64,000 bases of DNA, from the NCBI GenBank assembly GCA_052143895.1, contig JBKQRT010000296.1, positions 14,947 to 78,946 on the forward strand, given 5' to 3'. The position numbers and the translations under genes are program-made. The DNA is from Bog-756 sp052143895. Lineage in GTDB: Bacteria > Actinomycetota > Acidimicrobiia > Acidimicrobiales > RAAP-2. This document shows positions 6,872 to 15,869 of this stretch, one piece after another; the first letter of the stretch is position 1; every line of letters begins with the position of its first letter. Under the pieces are notes generated by a model. It was not told where the DNA came from and ran no database searches. It was given only the letters and a program-made list of their open reading frames with translations.

Positions 6872-9694
6872 GTGAACGACTCCACCGACTCTCCCCCGCC
6901 GGGGCGGACCCGCCGGTCATTGTGGTCACGTCACCGCGTCCTCCTCGGCGCTGTCGCCCTCGTCGGGGTCGCCACCGTCACCGGCCTGGTGGCCGTCGGA
7001 GACCCCGCCCCCGAGCCGGTCGGCCAGGACGCCGTCGCCCACACCATGTCGGGAAACGGAGCCTCCACGGGAAACGGGGCACCCGGTGGCACCGCGGTCG
7101 GCGACGACACGGCGGTCACCTCCCGCTGCCCCTGGCTGGAGAGGGCCATGGACCGGCACGAGTCGCCGGCCGAGCTGGCCGCCTCGGTCGTCGCCCGGAT
7201 GACCACAGACGAGAAGCTGGGCGAGCTCGTCCTCGACGAGACGAACCGGTACGAGAACATCGACGCCGGGGTCCCCCGGCTCTGCATCCCACCCCTCACC
7301 CTGCAGGACGGTCCGCAGGGCGTGGCGTTCGGTGCGATCGGGGTGACCCAGCTTCCTGCCCCGCTCGGCGTGGCCGCCACCTTCGACCCGTCCGTCGCCC
7401 GTGCCTACGGCCAGGTCGAGGGGGCGGAGGCGACCGGTCAGGGCATCGACGTCGTCCAGGGTCCCAACCTCAACATCGACCGGGTCCCCGAGAGCGGACG
7501 CGCGTATGAGGGTTTCGGTGAGGACCCCACGCTGGTGTCGGCGATGGGCGTCGCCGACATCGAGGGCATCCAGTCCGAGGGGGCGATGGCCATGGCCAAG
7601 CACTTCGCCGTCTACAGCCAGGAGACCGATCGCGGCGAGCTCAACGACCTCGTCTCGCCACGGGCCCTCGAGGAGCTCTACTTCCGACCCTTCGAGGCAG
7701 CCGTCTCCCAGGCGCACGTGGCGTCGGTCATGTGCGCGTACCCGAAGCTCGACGGCACCTTCCAGTGCCAGGATCCGTCGTTGCTCGGGCAGCTGCAGAA
7801 GTGGGGATTCACCGGCTTCGTCCGTTCCGACCTCGGATCGGTCCACGACCCGGTGGCCGCCATCGAGTCGGGAACGGACCTGCTGAAGCCGGCCCAGCTC
7901 GACCGACTCGCGGCCCTCGCGCAGTCGACGGTCCTGCCAGCGTCGGCGCTCGACGCCGACGTGACCACCGTGCTCACTGCCATGTTCACCCACGGCCTGG
8001 TGGGCCGGCCGCCCACCGGCTCGTCGGGGACGCCGGTCGACACCGCCGCCCACGCTGCGGTCGCCCGCCAGACGGCCGAGCGATCGGCCGTCCTCCTCAA
8101 GGACAGTGGCGGCGTCCTCCCCCTGGCCGCCTCCCCCGGCAGCTCGGTCGCGGTGATCGGCGCCGACGCCGGCTCTGATCCCTCGACCACCGGCTACGGC
8201 AGCTCGGCGGTCACCGCCCCGTTCGTCTCCACTCCCCTGGCCGCCATCCGCCACCGGGCCGGAACCGGCGTCACCGTGACCTATTCGGACGGCGGCAGCT
8301 CCACCGACGTCCTCCCCGCCGTCCCCCCGATCGCCCTGACCCCCGCGGACGGGATCGGGCACGGCCTCACCTTCACCCTGACCCAGACCGGTGGCGTCCA
8401 CGTCTCGATGCAGACGGTCCAACCCACCGTCGACACCTCGCTCCGCCCCCACCTCCCGACCAGCCGCCTGCTGCCCGGCGCCGAGCCTTCCGCCCCTGTC
8501 GACCGCCGGCACCGCCGGTCGGTCACCAACCCCGGGCTGCCGTCGCTGACGATCCCGGGACCCCACACCCGGTCGGGCGTGGTGCTGCCCGCCGGGTGGT
8601 CGGACGTGAGTGCCGTCTGGACCGGCACCCTCACCCCGCCCCGCACCGGGCTCTACACTTTCTCCTTGCAGGGCTCGGGGGCCGCCACGCTCAACCTCGA
8701 CGGCGTGCCGGCCGTCTCGGACCCGCTTAGTCATGCCCGGGGCCGGTGGTCCCAGACCGTCCCCCTCACCGGGGGACACCCCTACCGCCTGCAGCTTGAC
8801 TGGGAGCCGGTCGACAACCTCACCCCGTCGGGCGAATCGACGACCACCAATTCGCTGACCCTCGGGTGGGCGTTCGTGAGCGACCAGATCGCCGCCGCCG
8901 TGGCCGCCGCCCGCAAGGCCGACGTCGCTGTGGTCTTCGCCGGTGACTTCACGGCCGAGGCCTTCGACCGACCCTCACTGTCCCTCCCCGGGGACGAGGA
9001 CGAGCTCATCTCGGCCGTGGCCGCCGCCAACCCCCGCACGGTGGTGGTGCTCAACACGGGCGGCCCGGTCCTCATGCCGTGGCTCGACCGGGTGAGCGCC
9101 GTGGTCGAGGCGTGGTATCCGGGCGAGGAGGACGGCAACGCCATCGCCGCCGTCCTGTTCGGGGACGTCGACCCGTCCGGCCACCTCCCGGTGACGTTCC
9201 CGGCCTCGGCCGCCGGGTCCGGGATCGACACCCTGTCCCAGTGGCCAGGGGTGGACCTGAGCTCCACCTTCTCCGAAGGGCTGGACGTGGGGTACCGCTA
9301 CGGCCACGCCACCGGCGTCGCGCCCCTGTTCCCCTTCGGGTTCGGGCTCTCGTACACGGGCTTCTCGTTGGGCGCGCTGCACGCCACCCGCACCGGCGGT
9401 GCGGTGATCGTCCGTGTCCGCGTGACCGACACCGGGACGCGGTCCGGCACCGCGGTGCCACAGGTGTACCTGACGTTCCCTCCGGCGGCCGACGAGCCGC
9501 CGGCGCAGTTGGTGGCCTTCGCACCGGTGGCCCTCGGCGCCGGCCGGTCCCGGCTGATAACGCTCACCGTGCCCGATTCGATGCTCCGTTCCTACCTCGG
9601 AGGGGCGTGGACCACCGTCCCGGGCGACTACACGGTGTCGGTCGGGCAGTCCTCGGCGGACCTCCCCCTGTCCACCACCGTGCCCGTCCCCTGA
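6872..9694 (+). CDS. secreted glycoside hydrolase family 3 protein with PA14-like insert
   Basis: The ~940-residue protein begins with a basic stretch and one hydrophobic segment (VLLGAVALVGVATVTGLVAVG), so it is exported or membrane-anchored. Domains in order are a GH3 barrel with GPNLNIDRVPESGRAYEGFG, KHFAVYSQ and the nucleophile Asp at about residue 320 in GFVRSDLGS; a GH3 C-terminal domain interrupted by a PA14-like insert (TGLYTFSLQGSGAATLNLDG); and a fibronectin III-like end (SGTAVPQVYLTF). Such enzymes release beta-linked glucose, xylose or similar sugars; the substrate is not predictable here. The GTG at 6872 is preferred, with an ATG at 6779 as alternative. It converges on a beta-helix lipoprotein gene. 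Confidence 0.85.
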   Translation: MNDSTDSPPPGRTRRSLWSRHRVLLGAVALVGVATVTGLVAVGDPAPEPVGQDAVAHTMSGNGASTGNGAPGGTAVGDDTAVTSRCPWLERAMDRHESPAELAASVVARMTTDEKLGELVLDETNRYENIDAGVPRLCIPPLTLQDGPQGVAFGAIGVTQLPAPLGVAATFDPSVARAYGQVEGAEATGQGIDVVQGPNLNIDRVPESGRAYEGFGEDPTLVSAMGVADIEGIQSEGAMAMAKHFAVYSQETDRGELNDLVSPRALEELYFRPFEAAVSQAHVASVMCAYPKLDGTFQCQDPSLLGQLQKWGFTGFVRSDLGSVHDPVAAIESGTDLLKPAQLDRLAALAQSTVLPASALDADVTTVLTAMFTHGLVGRPPTGSSGTPVDTAAHAAVARQTAERSAVLLKDSGGVLPLAASPGSSVAVIGADAGSDPSTTGYGSSAVTAPFVSTPLAAIRHRAGTGVTVTYSDGGSSTDVLPAVPPIALTPADGIGHGLTFTLTQTGGVHVSMQTVQPTVDTSLRPHLPTSRLLPGAEPSAPVDRRHRRSVTNPGLPSLTIPGPHTRSGVVLPAGWSDVSAVWTGTLTPPRTGLYTFSLQGSGAATLNLDGVPAVSDPLSHARGRWSQTVPLTGGHPYRLQLDWEPVDNLTPSGESTTTNSLTLGWAFVSDQIAAAVAAARKADVAVVFAGDFTAEAFDRPSLSLPGDEDELISAVAAANPRTVVVLNTGGPVLMPWLDRVSAVVEAWYPGEEDGNAIAAVLFGDVDPSGHLPVTFPASAAGSGIDTLSQWPGVDLSSTFSEGLDVGYRYGHATGVAPLFPFGFGLSYTGFSLGALHATRTGGAVIVRVRVTDTGTRSGTAVPQVYLTFPPAADEPPAQLVAFAPVALGAGRSRLITLTVPDSMLRSYLGGAWTTVPGDYTVSVGQSSADLPLSTTVPVP

Positions 9695-9737
9695 CGGCCG
9701 ATCCGTACCCGCCCGCAGCGCGGCGGGACCCGGCGGC

Positions 9738-11414
9738 TCAGATGGGCTTGCCCCCCGAGCACCAGCCGTTGTCGGGCACCCCGGCGCACGGGTCGGGCAT
9801 GGTGGGGAGCCCCGGGGGCAGCGGGTGCATCACGACGCCGGTGCGGGCCGGGTAACTGGCCCCCGCCGGGCAGGACCCGAACCCGGTGTCGCACAGCACC
9901 TGGGCCAGCAGGGGCCCGCCGGTGTTGGACGCCGTGGTGGTCTTGCCACAGGTGGGCTGCGTCTGCTCCAGGTCGGCGGGGACGCTGCCGTTGGGCGCGA
10001 CGTTCCCGGCGAAACAGTTCTGAGCCTGGCCGGCGTCGAGGACGATCTGGCCGTAGTCGGCGTTTCCCGGGTTGCCGAAGTAGGCGTTGTGACTGAAGGT
10101 GTTGTGCAGCAGCGCGTCGCCCTCCGGATCGTAGACACAGCCGAAGCCGGCGGTCTCCACGCCGCCGGTGGCCGGGCAGGACTGGTTCAGCGACGGGGTG
10201 CCCGAGTCGGGGTAGGGCACCATCAGGAACCCCCACGCCCCGTTGTTCGAGAACGAGTTGTCCATGACCGTGTCGTTGCGGCCGCCGGACAGGGTCATGC
10301 CGGTGCCGGTCGGACCGGCGGCGGCGTTCCCCGCCTCGGGGACGTTCGGGTTGTTGTTGTCGTGGACGTTGTTGTGGATGAACACCCAGCACGAGTGGGT
10401 GTGGGTGATCGGGCTGGTCCCGCCGTCCGGGCAGGCACCGTTCTGGGGCGCCGGCGGATCGCCGGCGATCTGGGTGTTGGTGTCGAAGCCGTCCTGGTTG
10501 TTGTCGAACTGCGAGTTCTCGACCACGATCGAGCCGCCCGAGTTGGTGCCCGAGTACCCGAGTGCGTTGAACTCCATCCACGCGTGGTCGATGGTCGTCC
10601 CGCACAACTGGAGGCACGCCCCCACGTACATCCCCGAGTCGTTGAAGTTGCTGGCGTAGAGCTGGTTCCACACACCCGGACCGCCTGAATTCGACGAGAA
10701 GATGCCGTACTGGGCGGCGGTCGCCTCCTGCTGGTCGGGGGTGCCCTGGTTGCTGAAGAAGGTGGAGGTGGCCGTGAGGTAGCTGCCCGAGTACCCGGTG
10801 AGGCCGATCTTTCCGCTGCCGTCCCCACCGTTCCACCAGACCTCGTTGCCCGATGCGCCGGTGCCGGCGAGGAAGTTGCACACGGTGAGGTTCTCGACCG
10901 ACACGTTGTCGGCCTTCCACACTATGATCCCGTTGCGCCCCACCGCCTGACCGTTGCTCCCCACCGCGCCGTAGTTCTGGGCGCTCGGGGCCGAGCTGCA
11001 CGTGCCGGACGAGCCGGACGTGGTGCCGTCCACGATCACGCTGGACCGGTCCATGCCCCGCAGGTGGATGCCGGACGTGGTGATCATGACCCCACCCATG
11101 TCACCGACGGATGGGTCGGCGTGCGCCCCGGACTGGTCGGCGTCCTCGTGGTAGTCGCCCGGAGCGACGAGGATCCAGTCGCCGGGCTTCGACGCGTCGA
11201 CGGCCGACTGGATGGTCTTGTACGCCCCGGCGTGACCGTCGAACGTGCCCACCAGCAGGACGGCACCGGACCCTGGCGTCGAGGTCGAACCGGATGACGC
11301 GCTGCAGGCGGTGAGCAGGGCGCCGGTCAGCACACACGCCCCGAGCAGGGCGCCGGTTCGGTGACCGCGGCCACGGGACCGCCCGGACCGCGCCCCGACA
11401 GTACGAATCGCCAT
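9738..11414 (-). CDS. right-handed beta-helix lipoprotein
   Basis: The ATG at 11414, preceded by GGGGGAG, gives 558 residues with a lipoprotein signal: basic N-terminus, hydrophobic core and the lipobox LTAC with Cys at about residue 37. The mature part contains AYKTIQSAVDASKPGDWILVAPGDY, shown here by its key pieces TIQSAVDA and ILVAPGDYHE, which is typical of pectate-lyase-like beta-helix proteins. Repeats of the N-x-F/L-x-N-N type follow (FFSNQGT, SQFDNNQDGFDT, NSFSNNGAWGF, NTFSHNAYFG). No catalytic Asp cluster is certain, so lyase activity is not claimed. Several Cys pairs (C-x3-10-C) could form disulfides outside the cell. The longer reading frame reaching over ahcY is shadow. Confidence 0.75.
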   Translation of the reverse strand: MAIRTVGARSGRSRGRGHRTGALLGACVLTGALLTACSASSGSTSTPGSGAVLLVGTFDGHAGAYKTIQSAVDASKPGDWILVAPGDYHEDADQSGAHADPSVGDMGGVMITTSGIHLRGMDRSSVIVDGTTSGSSGTCSSAPSAQNYGAVGSNGQAVGRNGIIVWKADNVSVENLTVCNFLAGTGASGNEVWWNGGDGSGKIGLTGYSGSYLTATSTFFSNQGTPDQQEATAAQYGIFSSNSGGPGVWNQLYASNFNDSGMYVGACLQLCGTTIDHAWMEFNALGYSGTNSGGSIVVENSQFDNNQDGFDTNTQIAGDPPAPQNGACPDGGTSPITHTHSCWVFIHNNVHDNNNPNVPEAGNAAAGPTGTGMTLSGGRNDTVMDNSFSNNGAWGFLMVPYPDSGTPSLNQSCPATGGVETAGFGCVYDPEGDALLHNTFSHNAYFGNPGNADYGQIVLDAGQAQNCFAGNVAPNGSVPADLEQTQPTCGKTTTASNTGGPLLAQVLCDTGFGSCPAGASYPARTGVVMHPLPPGLPTMPDPCAGVPDNGWCSGGKPI

Positions 11415-11667
11415 GGATGCTCCCCCTGAATCGTCGTTGGGGGACGATGGTACCGGGCCGGGTTCGCCCCGTCCGGGACCGGCCGGCCGTGACCACCCTC
11501 CCAGACCGGTGGTTTGCGCCCCTCGGCTACGATGCAGAGCCGACACCGGCGCGCGCGGTCCGCCCCGCGGGGTCGGTACCGCTCCGACCAGCACCGGCGC
11601 GGCCTTCCTCACGTTGCGCTTAGACGACCCCGGTTCCGCTCCCGGCGCCGGGCACAAAAGGAGCCCC

Positions 11668-13116
11668 ATGACCAGCGAGCAGCAGCGACACGACTTCAAG
11701 GTGGCGGATCTCTCGCTCGCCGCGTTCGGCCGCAAGGAGATCGAACTGGCTGAGCACGAGATGCCCGGCCTGATGGCGATGCGGGCCGAGCACGCGGCCG
11801 CACAGCCGCTGCGGGGGGCGCGCATCACCGGGTCGCTGCACATGACCATCCAGACCGCCGTCCTCATCGAGACTCTGACGGCGCTGGGCGCGGAGGTCCG
11901 CTGGGCGAGCTGCAACATCTTCTCGACCCAGGACCACGCCGCCGCGGCCGTCGCCGTCGGACCCGACGGCACCGTCGACGACCCCCGAGGCGTGCCCGTC
12001 TTCGCGTGGAAGGGCGAGACGCTCGAGGAATACTGGTGGTGCACGGAGCAGGCACTGCTGTGGCCGGGTGAAGGGCCGACCATGATCCTCGACGATGGTG
12101 GCGACGCGACGCTCCTCGTCCACAAGGGGGTCGAGTACGAGAAGGCTGGGGCCGTCCCGGACCCTTCGACGGCCGACTCCGGGGAGTACGCCGTCGTGCT
12201 GGGCGTCCTGACGAAGAGCCTGGCGGAGGACCCGCGACGGTGGAGCACCGTCGCCAACGGGATCAAGGGGGTCTCCGAGGAGACCACGACCGGGGTGCAC
12301 CGGCTGAATGAGATGGAGCAGTCGGGTGAGCTGCTGTTCACCGCCATCAACGTCAACGACGCCGTGACCAAGTCCAAGTTCGACAACAAGTACGGGTGCC
12401 GGCACTCGCTCATCGACGGCATCAACCGGGCCACCGACGTGCTGATCGGGGGAAAGGTGGCGGTGGTGTGCGGGTTCGGCGATGTCGGCAAGGGGTGTGC
12501 CGACTCGCTCCACGGCCAGGGGGCACGCGTGGTGGTCACCGAGATCGACCCGATCTGCGCCCTGCAGGCGGCCATGGAGGGCTACCAGGTCGCCACCCTC
12601 GAGGACGTGGTCGGCACGGCCGACATCTTCGTGACCACGACCGGCAACAAGGACGTCATCACCGCCGACCACATGAGCAGGATGAAGCACCAGGCCATCG
12701 TGGGCAACATCGGGCACTTCGACAACGAGATCGACATGGCCGGGCTGATGGAGATCGACGGTGTCGAGCGTGTCAACATCAAGCCCCAGGTCGACAAGTG
12801 GATCTTCCCCGACGGCCACGCCGTGATCATCCTCTCCGAGGGCCGATTGCTCAACCTCGGTAACGCCACCGGACATCCCAGCTTCGTGATGTCCAACTCC
12901 TTCACCAACCAGACCATGGCGCAGATGGAGCTGTTCAACAATGCTTCCGACTACGAGAACCGGGTCTACGTGCTGCCCAAGCACCTCGACGAGAAGGTGG
13001 CGCGACTCCACCTCAACGCCCTCGGTGTTCGGTTGACCTCCCTGACCAAGGAGCAGGCGGAGTACATCGGGGTGCCGGTGGACGGCCCCTACAAGCCGGA
13101 CACCTACCGCTACTAG
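11668..13116 (+). CDS. ahcY: S-adenosyl-L-homocysteine hydrolase
   Basis: AhcY splits S-adenosylhomocysteine into adenosine and homocysteine, relieving inhibition of methyltransferases and returning homocysteine to the methionine cycle. The 482-residue length is normal for the NAD-dependent family. The NAD fold is seen in VCGFGDVGKG, the substrate segment in ITADHMSRMKHQAI, and the invariant C-terminus KPDTYRY is intact. The ATG at 11668 follows AAAAGGAG, a strong ribosome binding site. About 250 bp of upstream DNA separates it from the divergent lipoprotein gene; TACGAT at 11528-11533 could be its -10. No SAH-riboswitch core was recognised. The stop codon lies inside a 16-bp tandem repeat. 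Confidence 0.95.
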   Translation: MTSEQQRHDFKVADLSLAAFGRKEIELAEHEMPGLMAMRAEHAAAQPLRGARITGSLHMTIQTAVLIETLTALGAEVRWASCNIFSTQDHAAAAVAVGPDGTVDDPRGVPVFAWKGETLEEYWWCTEQALLWPGEGPTMILDDGGDATLLVHKGVEYEKAGAVPDPSTADSGEYAVVLGVLTKSLAEDPRRWSTVANGIKGVSEETTTGVHRLNEMEQSGELLFTAINVNDAVTKSKFDNKYGCRHSLIDGINRATDVLIGGKVAVVCGFGDVGKGCADSLHGQGARVVVTEIDPICALQAAMEGYQVATLEDVVGTADIFVTTTGNKDVITADHMSRMKHQAIVGNIGHFDNEIDMAGLMEIDGVERVNIKPQVDKWIFPDGHAVIILSEGRLLNLGNATGHPSFVMSNSFTNQTMAQMELFNNASDYENRVYVLPKHLDEKVARLHLNALGVRLTSLTKEQAEYIGVPVDGPYKPDTYRY

Positions 13117-13168
13117 GCCATACCGCTACCAGGCCATACCGCTACCAGGCCATACCGCTACCAGGCCA
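13105..13168 (+). repeat. four tandem 16-bp repeats spanning the ahcY stop codon
   Basis: The unit TACCGCTACCAGGCCA occurs four times without spacing. Copy 1 (13105-13120) overlaps the last ahcY codons and differs by one base, TACT for TACC, which creates the TAG stop at 13114-13116. Copies 2-4 are identical to one another. The array looks like recent slippage duplication of the gene end. Confidence 0.9.
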
Positions 13169-13223
13169 CACGTCGCCACGGGCTTGCCCTTCCGGCGCGC
13201 CGGCCGCCAAGAGGGATGCACCG

Positions 13224-14084
13224 ATGACCACGCCTGCGTTCGAGGTGACCCGGTACGACGTGGTCGACCGGGTGGCCACCGTCACCCTCGACCGTCCCGA
13301 GCGCCTCAACGCCTGGACCTCACGCATGAACGCCGAGTACCGGGCGCTCCTCCAGCGGGCATCCGATGACCCCGGCGTGCGTGTCATCGTGGTCACCGGG
13401 TCCGGGCGGGGGTTCTGTGCCGGAGCCGAATCGGATGATCTGGCCGGACACGCAGAGCGCGGCGCCTACCGCAGCTGGGACGCCGACCACCTGGACACAC
13501 CGGGCTACGGCGTGCGGCCGGAATTCGACGCCGAGCTCGCCTACCACTTCGGCATCCCGAAGCCGATCATCGCCGCCGTCAACGGACCGGCGGCCGGCAT
13601 CGGTTTCGCCCTCGCGTGCTACTGCGATCTGCGCTTCGCCGCGTCGGGATCCAAGTTCACCACCGCACACGGCAGGCTCGGCCTCCCGTGTGCGTTCGGA
13701 CTGGCATGGCTGCTGCCCAAGCTGGTCGGGCTCCCCCGGGCCCTGGACCTCATCCTGTCCAGCCGCGTCTTCACCGCCGAGGAGGCGGCCGCCATGGGCC
13801 TCATGGTGGAGACGGTGCCGGCGGAACTGCTCCAGGAACGGGTGGCCGAGTACGCACACGCGCTGGCCACCACGGTGTCACCCGCCTCACTGGCGGCGTC
13901 GAAGCGGCAAGTGTACGACGCCTTCCACCTCACCGCGGCCGAGTCGGTCTGGGCGGCCGAGGAGCTCCTCGACCCCATGATGGCCGGCGCCGACTACCGG
14001 GAGGGTGTGGCCGCCCTCCGCGAAAAGCGGCCCCCGGTCTTCGGCGACCTGCCAGACGGCGGAGACCCGGCCGCACCGTACTGA
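13224..14084 (+). CDS. enoyl-CoA hydratase/isomerase family protein
   Basis: The 286-residue crotonase-fold protein has the family pattern: VATVTLDRPERLNAW at the N-terminus, the oxyanion-hole segments SGRGFCAGAESDDL and AAVNGPAAGIGF, and DLRFAASGSKFTTAHGRLG with Gly-rich turns. The acidic residue usually needed for hydration sits near GRLGLPCAFG, but assignment to hydratase versus isomerase is uncertain. It starts with the ATG at 13224, preceded by AAGAGGGA. It is cytosolic and most likely acts on acyl-CoA intermediates, as do the FadE/FadD genes elsewhere in the window. Its end overlaps on the opposite strand with the frameshifted ArsR-SRPBCC gene. Confidence 0.8.
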   Translation: MTTPAFEVTRYDVVDRVATVTLDRPERLNAWTSRMNAEYRALLQRASDDPGVRVIVVTGSGRGFCAGAESDDLAGHAERGAYRSWDADHLDTPGYGVRPEFDAELAYHFGIPKPIIAAVNGPAAGIGFALACYCDLRFAASGSKFTTAHGRLGLPCAFGLAWLLPKLVGLPRALDLILSSRVFTAEEAAAMGLMVETVPAELLQERVAEYAHALATTVSPASLAASKRQVYDAFHLTAAESVWAAEELLDPMMAGADYREGVAALREKRPPVFGDLPDGGDPAAPY

Positions 14085-14903
14085 GCCGGGCCGGCCGGCC
14101 GGTGCCATGAGGCGTACTTGAGCGAGCCGGGGGTGGTGAGCAGCTCTCCCGTCTCGAGCCAGGTCTTGAGCCCGGACAAGATCATCGGCCATCCTCCGAA
14201 GAGTTCTTCGTTGGCACCGTCACGGAGCTGGTCGTGGGTCAGCAGGAGCCGGCACGAGTCTCCGACGGGCTCGATCTCCCAGGTCACCCGAGGTTCCCTC
14301 GCGTCGCACGTCGTCGCTCCACAGCGCGACGAAGGTGTGGACGAGCCGTCCTGGAGGCTCCGCCTCCAGGACCGTGCCCTCGCCCAGCTGCATGCCCGGG
14401 AGACCCATGTCGAGTGGCGAGCCCACCTCCCAGTCGGAGGTGACCCCGGCGCCGAAGTTGTACTTGCTCCTGATGTCGGGATCGGTGATCGCCTCCCACA
14501 GGCGCTCGGGCGTCGTACGGATGTAGATCTCGAACACCTTCTCCATCTGACGCTCCTCCATCTCTTCCTCCTCCATCTGCTGCTCCAGTCTGGTCTTGAG
14601 GCCACTGAGCCCTGCGGCCCAGGGTTCGGCGTACTTGCTCACCCAGCGGTCGTGGACGAGCCGGATCGGAACCGGGTTCAAGAAGTGGAGCTTCTCCCGA
14701 CCGCGCTTCCGAGTGACCACCAGCCCTGCCTGCTCGAGCAGCTTCAGATGCTTCATCACGCCGAAGCGGGACATCTCGAAGCGCTCCTCGAGCGAGGTCA
14801 GGGTGTGCCCGTCGCCGCGGTAGAGCTCGTCGAGGAGCTCCCGTCTGGTCGCATCGGCAAGTGCCTTGAACACCAGGTCCACCCCATGAGCATGAGTGAC
14901 CAT
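13994..14903 (-). pseudogene. ArsR-type regulator fused to SRPBCC (AHSA1-like) domain, frameshifted
   Basis: The N-terminal ~85 residues are a winged-helix ArsR-type domain (VFKALADATRRELLDELY, then SRFGVMKHLKLLEQAG). After an acidic linker an SRPBCC/AHSA1-like domain begins (FEIYIRTTPERLWEAI). The frame is lost near 14297-14299: the homologous continuation RVTWEIEPVGDSCRL and GGWPMILSGLKTWLETGE is read in another frame. Removing one G from the GGG run on the coding strand restores a continuous protein. The restored product would run to 13994 and overlap echA by 91 bp. The start is the ATG at 14903 or a GTG three codons upstream. Either a real loss of function or a sequencing indel could explain it. 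Confidence 0.7.
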
Positions 14904-15020
14904 ATGGGGCACAGGTCAACTCCGGCGGGCCGGCCGCAGCTGGCGGTGACCGGGACGGCGTGCGAAATTGAACGGCGGAGCGAGCAGGCGGGGAGTCTGC
15001 CGCTGCCGTGGGAGGTCGGG

Positions 15021-15821
15021 ATGCCGGTACTGCACTGGGCGACGCACCATCGGATCTGGGCGCTCGGCCTGGGGGTGGCCGTGGTGCTCGCCGCCGTGGC
15101 CGCCGGTGTGTGGTTCTTCATGCTGCGCAGCCCCGGCACCGAGCTCGACCTGCGCCAGGCGCTCCGCCTCTACCGGCAGGATCAACGGTCGGCCCGGACC
15201 GAGGGTGACCCCCGACTGCCGCCGCCCGGCGTCTACCGCTACCGGACCTCCGGGGACGAGGTCCTGAGCATCGGCACCTTCGTCCGGACCTTCCCCACCA
15301 CCACCGAGATGATCGTGACCGACGCCCGCTGCGCCACCGTCACCTGGGAGCCGCTCGAGGAGCATGTGGAAGGGCTGGTGGAGTGCCCCCTCCCGGACGG
15401 CGCCATGGTGATGCCCTCGACCTTCTCGGACGAACAGATCGCGGGGATCGCCACGTCCGAGGTCATCCGCTGCCCGTCGACCACTTACTTCGTCCCGCCG
15501 GGCCCCACGGCGGGCCGGCGGTGGTATGCCACCTGCTCGACGTCCGGCCAGCGCGTCAGGGTCGCAGGCCAGGTCCTCGGGACCGGCTCGGTGACGGTCG
15601 CCGGCCGCAAGGTCCCGGCCCTGCACACCCGACTCACCCTCACCTTCTCCGGCACCGAGTCGGGGACCAATCCGACCGACTACTGGGTGACCCCCACCAC
15701 CGGCCTGGTCCTTCGGGAGCAGGAGACGGTGCGGGTCACCCAGCCGACCGGGCCCCTCGGCTCGGTGCGCTACACCGAGAAGATGGCGATCGCACTGCAG
15801 TCAGAGGACCCGAACCGCTGA
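15021..15821 (+). CDS. membrane-anchored extracytoplasmic protein of unknown function
   Basis: The ATG at 15021 follows GGGAGG, giving 266 residues. One N-terminal membrane helix (IWALGLGVAVVLAAVAAGVWFFML) leaves the remaining ~230 residues outside the cell. That part is rich in Thr and beta-strand-like segments, with four scattered Cys (ARCATV, LVECPL, VIRCPS, YATCST) that could form two disulfides. I do not recognise the family. The long open frame upstream of 15021 is antisense to the ArsR-type gene and has no support. The neighbour at 15870 is convergent, so this is probably a single-gene unit. Confidence 0.65.
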   Translation: MPVLHWATHHRIWALGLGVAVVLAAVAAGVWFFMLRSPGTELDLRQALRLYRQDQRSARTEGDPRLPPPGVYRYRTSGDEVLSIGTFVRTFPTTTEMIVTDARCATVTWEPLEEHVEGLVECPLPDGAMVMPSTFSDEQIAGIATSEVIRCPSTTYFVPPGPTAGRRWYATCSTSGQRVRVAGQVLGTGSVTVAGRKVPALHTRLTLTFSGTESGTNPTDYWVTPTTGLVLREQETVRVTQPTGPLGSVRYTEKMAIALQSEDPNR

Positions 15822-15869
15822 GCGGACCGAGCGCCCGGCCCGGTCGTGGTGCCGGGCTGGGAGCCGATC

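Noticed and set aside
6926..8779. 617-residue open frame on the minus strand inside the GH3 gene
   Set aside because: Antisense to a well-supported GH3 gene; composition is Gly/Arg/Asp repeats typical of shadow frames.
11420..11667. SAH riboswitch upstream of ahcY
   Set aside because: I looked for the conserved riboswitch core and did not find it on the coding strand.
9738..12575. Extension of the beta-helix lipoprotein frame back over ahcY to 12575
   Set aside because: The lipobox signal and SD place the start at 11414; the rest is antisense to ahcY.
13105..13168. CRISPR-like array at the ahcY end
   Set aside because: The copies are contiguous with no spacers; this is a simple tandem repeat.
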